NCBI GenBank assembly: GCA_035437945.1
Contig: DAOMZG010000001.1
Coordinates: 1 to 64,000 of the forward strand
Origin: UBA9464 sp003445095
GTDB taxonomy: Bacteria; Verrucomicrobiota; Verrucomicrobiia; Limisphaerales; UBA9464
Direction: 5' to 3'
Length of the DNA: 64,000 bases
Positions 63,401-64,000 of the stretch are shown piece by piece. Below the pieces are notes generated by a model, which did no database searches, had not been told where the DNA came from, and was given only the letters and a program-made list of their open reading frames with translations. A program made the position numbers and the translations under genes. Every line of letters begins with the position of its first letter. Position 1 is the stretch's first letter.

Positions 63401-64000
63401 ATCTGGTCGGGGTTCGCAAGATGGATTCTTCCATCGTCCCGGCCGTGGCGGGTTTGCTCGGTAGCGGGGCTAGTCCGACATTGCAAAAGAAGGTTGTGGA
63501 GGCGCTCGGTTCGCAGCCGGACTCCGCCGCGGCCTTGGTGGCTGCGTTCCCGAAACTCCCGCCGGAAGTTGTCGAGCCAGCCTTCGGGCAAATCGTTAAG
63601 CGGAGCGATACGACGAGTGCCTTCCTCGATCTTTTGGCGGCGAAACAAGTGGATTTGCTGGTACTCGGTCCGGCGCGCCAACATCGGCTTCGCACCCATC
63701 CTGACATGACCGTCGCCAAGCGGGCTAACACGGTCATTGACGAATTGAAGGGGCCCGAGGCGAAACAGAAGGACGCGTTGATCGCGAAGTTTTCTTCGGA
63801 GGTGATCAAGCCGGGCAACGTGGAGAACGGCGCCAAGCTGTACACCGCCAACTGTGCCGGCTGCCATGTCTTCAAGACCGAGGGCCGCAATCTCGCGCCC
63901 GCCCTTACCGGCATGGGCGCACATGGCCCGGCTGATTTGCTCGTTCACATCATCGATCCGAACCGCCTCGTGGAGCCGAACTTCATTTCGACCCTGATCG
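60427..64000 (+). CDS. PVC-type ThuA/propeller/HEAT/cytochrome c protein (incomplete at window end)
   Basis: The gene starts at the ATG 60427 and runs off the right end after 1191 codons. The product has a signal peptide (FAVVSCAALLATAVLHA), then a ThuA-like trehalose-utilisation domain (RVFIRAGAKTHGP, VIHDGVVSGDQNDW, about residues 28-240). A PVC-type beta-propeller follows (MALDWDPQGRMWVVETPEYP, LTDTNGDGVMDSKKVFADG). HEAT-like repeats span about 690-1100, and a cytochrome c motif CAGCH occurs at residues 1143-1147 (YTANCAGCHVF). Such proteins are exported and heme-binding in PVC bacteria. Function is unknown beyond that. Confidence 0.92.
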   Translation, partial: MSRFLRFAVVSCAALLATAVLHAAEPLRVFIRAGAKTHGPNQHDHPRFLGDWTKLLGERGLKVDGSMNFPTAAQLDATDVVVIYAADGMKITGADRANFEKFLQRGGGFVVIHDGVVSGDQNDWAKQVQGGSWRWDGEKKTQWHEGEVGLYFVDQEHPITKGVSNFDWKDEVYNQLDMSPDVHVLAVSFVDVFNIWPQLWTYEKTWMGGSAPYRAFVSIPGHEYDVFNTPHYRTLLLRGIAWAGKRSNVDEFCTREELASIQYPAGGPRRAADAIKTFQLHPEFNVTLAADETAAEKIMALDWDPQGRMWVVETPEYPGGLDVNKNDFKAYWNRAQDPTHFPVGGKQPRKPKDRISILTDTNGDGVMDSKKVFADGLELPTSFVFYKDGVIVSQAPDILWIRDTNHDGAADKVEVLYTGWGTFDTHAVINNLRWGPDGWVYGTVGYTRGKVKSGDGSKDFGDIAAGVYRFRPDGSMLEQIAAGGCNTWGCEVAPDGEIVFTTATCGEPICHVVIPEKILARGQVGGLKSFLNIIEENKIYPAFDEKRQPYVQIDWVGAWTAAAGATIYDGGAWPAKWAPEDRYSFFMGEATRQLFHHEFLDPKGATYQGRKEDGRKQTEFLASTDYWFRPIHSRVGPDGALYVVDFYNQIAVHNDTRGPAHGARNAAARPDRDHHFTRLWRVQHKDAQPLPPFRLDAADPAGLVSMLAHPNGWVRLTANRLLNETQPTTVTPALTAMLKTSPSRYGRIQALYTLNNLGQLDDALLLAGLSDANGSVRKNAARIAAERTQVGADNLKAIQAMLNDSDGRAKINALMALGSFPPSRETADAVVAAWPSFKDPWLESAAVGAAARDPLLYLQAAFASKDPAFVAGFVPHLARLVAIQGDPGKAARFVMLLGASSARTDPLKQAALDSFTPNLKADVVPAPTAPLMTALRYLLATERTAGSVLPLVARWDKEGKLTEAVKPAVAKAEAQLANASLSDDVRGQVAANLVGVRKMDSSIVPAVAGLLGSGASPTLQKKVVEALGSQPDSAAALVAAFPKLPPEVVEPAFGQIVKRSDTTSAFLDLLAAKQVDLLVLGPARQHRLRTHPDMTVAKRANTVIDELKGPEAKQKDALIAKFSSEVIKPGNVENGAKLYTANCAGCHVFKTEGRNLAPALTGMGAHGPADLLVHIIDPNRLVEPNFISTLI

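Overview
The window reads as a chromosomal segment of a free-living, GC-rich Verrucomicrobiota bacterium (Pedosphaera/Limisphaerales-like) or a close PVC relative. This is inferred from gene content: prepilin-type proteins with a terminal FADGH...WERxNGGxPH block, three pairs of DUF1549/DUF1553 (PSD1) and DUF1501 genes, a PVC-type ThuA/propeller/cytochrome protein, two Gfo/Idh/MocA oxidoreductases, a DUF1080 protein, and secreted proteins ending in a WILE...FRLRRP-type domain. I saw no rRNA, tRNA, CRISPR array or complete transposase. A 100-N gap at 27939-28038 is flanked by identical 55-bp sequences and looks like a scaffolding seam.

Layout. 0.4-3.2 kb: O-methyltransferase, a PIN/antitoxin pair and a zinc alcohol dehydrogenase. 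3.4-8.9 kb: a leftward run that looks like a twofold tandem duplication of a three-gene secreted module (HAF-repeat protein, secreted FRLRRP protein, prepilin-like protein); the first HAF copy is reduced to 70 codons. 9.3-13.4 kb: a leftward operon of a DUF1593/esterase fusion, a zinc-ribbon membrane protein and proA. 13.6-18.3 kb: an alkyltransferase-like protein, a methyltransferase, a TAT-exported Gfo/Idh/MocA oxidoreductase and a sugar isomerase/epimerase-like TIM barrel. 18.3-22.4 kb: a REP doublet, an AbiEii-type nucleotidyltransferase pair converging on a truncated glycoside hydrolase, and a propeller/helical-barrel protein. 23-25.3 kb: unusual small genes with an attC-like site between two of them. 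25.3-28.3 kb: pyrR-pyrB behind a PyrR-type attenuator, followed by a CBM48/UspA pair. 28.5-34.2 kb: phytase-like esterase, PhoPQ-activated-type protein and an ABC exporter. 34.4-38.3 kb: a leftward run of a double-DUF1080 protein, an oxidoreductase, a DMT transporter and an acyl carrier protein. 38.8-39.7 kb: tandem lipoproteins. 39.9-64 kb: three PSD1/DUF1501 pairs, with HPr, a mannosyl-type glycosyltransferase, large secreted proteins, a DUF4143 ATPase, and the start of a PVC-type cytochrome protein that runs off the end.

How the genes work together. The dominant theme is periplasmic or extracellular carbohydrate handling. The DUF1080 protein, two oxidoreductases and the TIM-barrel protein fit the 3-keto-glycoside route. 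The PSD1/DUF1501 pairs and the ThuA/propeller/cytochrome protein are the exported redox-linked machinery typical of PVC bacteria, with unresolved substrates. Housekeeping functions are proline synthesis (proA) and pyrimidine synthesis (pyrRB). Mobile or decaying DNA is concentrated at 18-25 kb and near 60.2 kb. All functions are read from sequence motifs without database searches.
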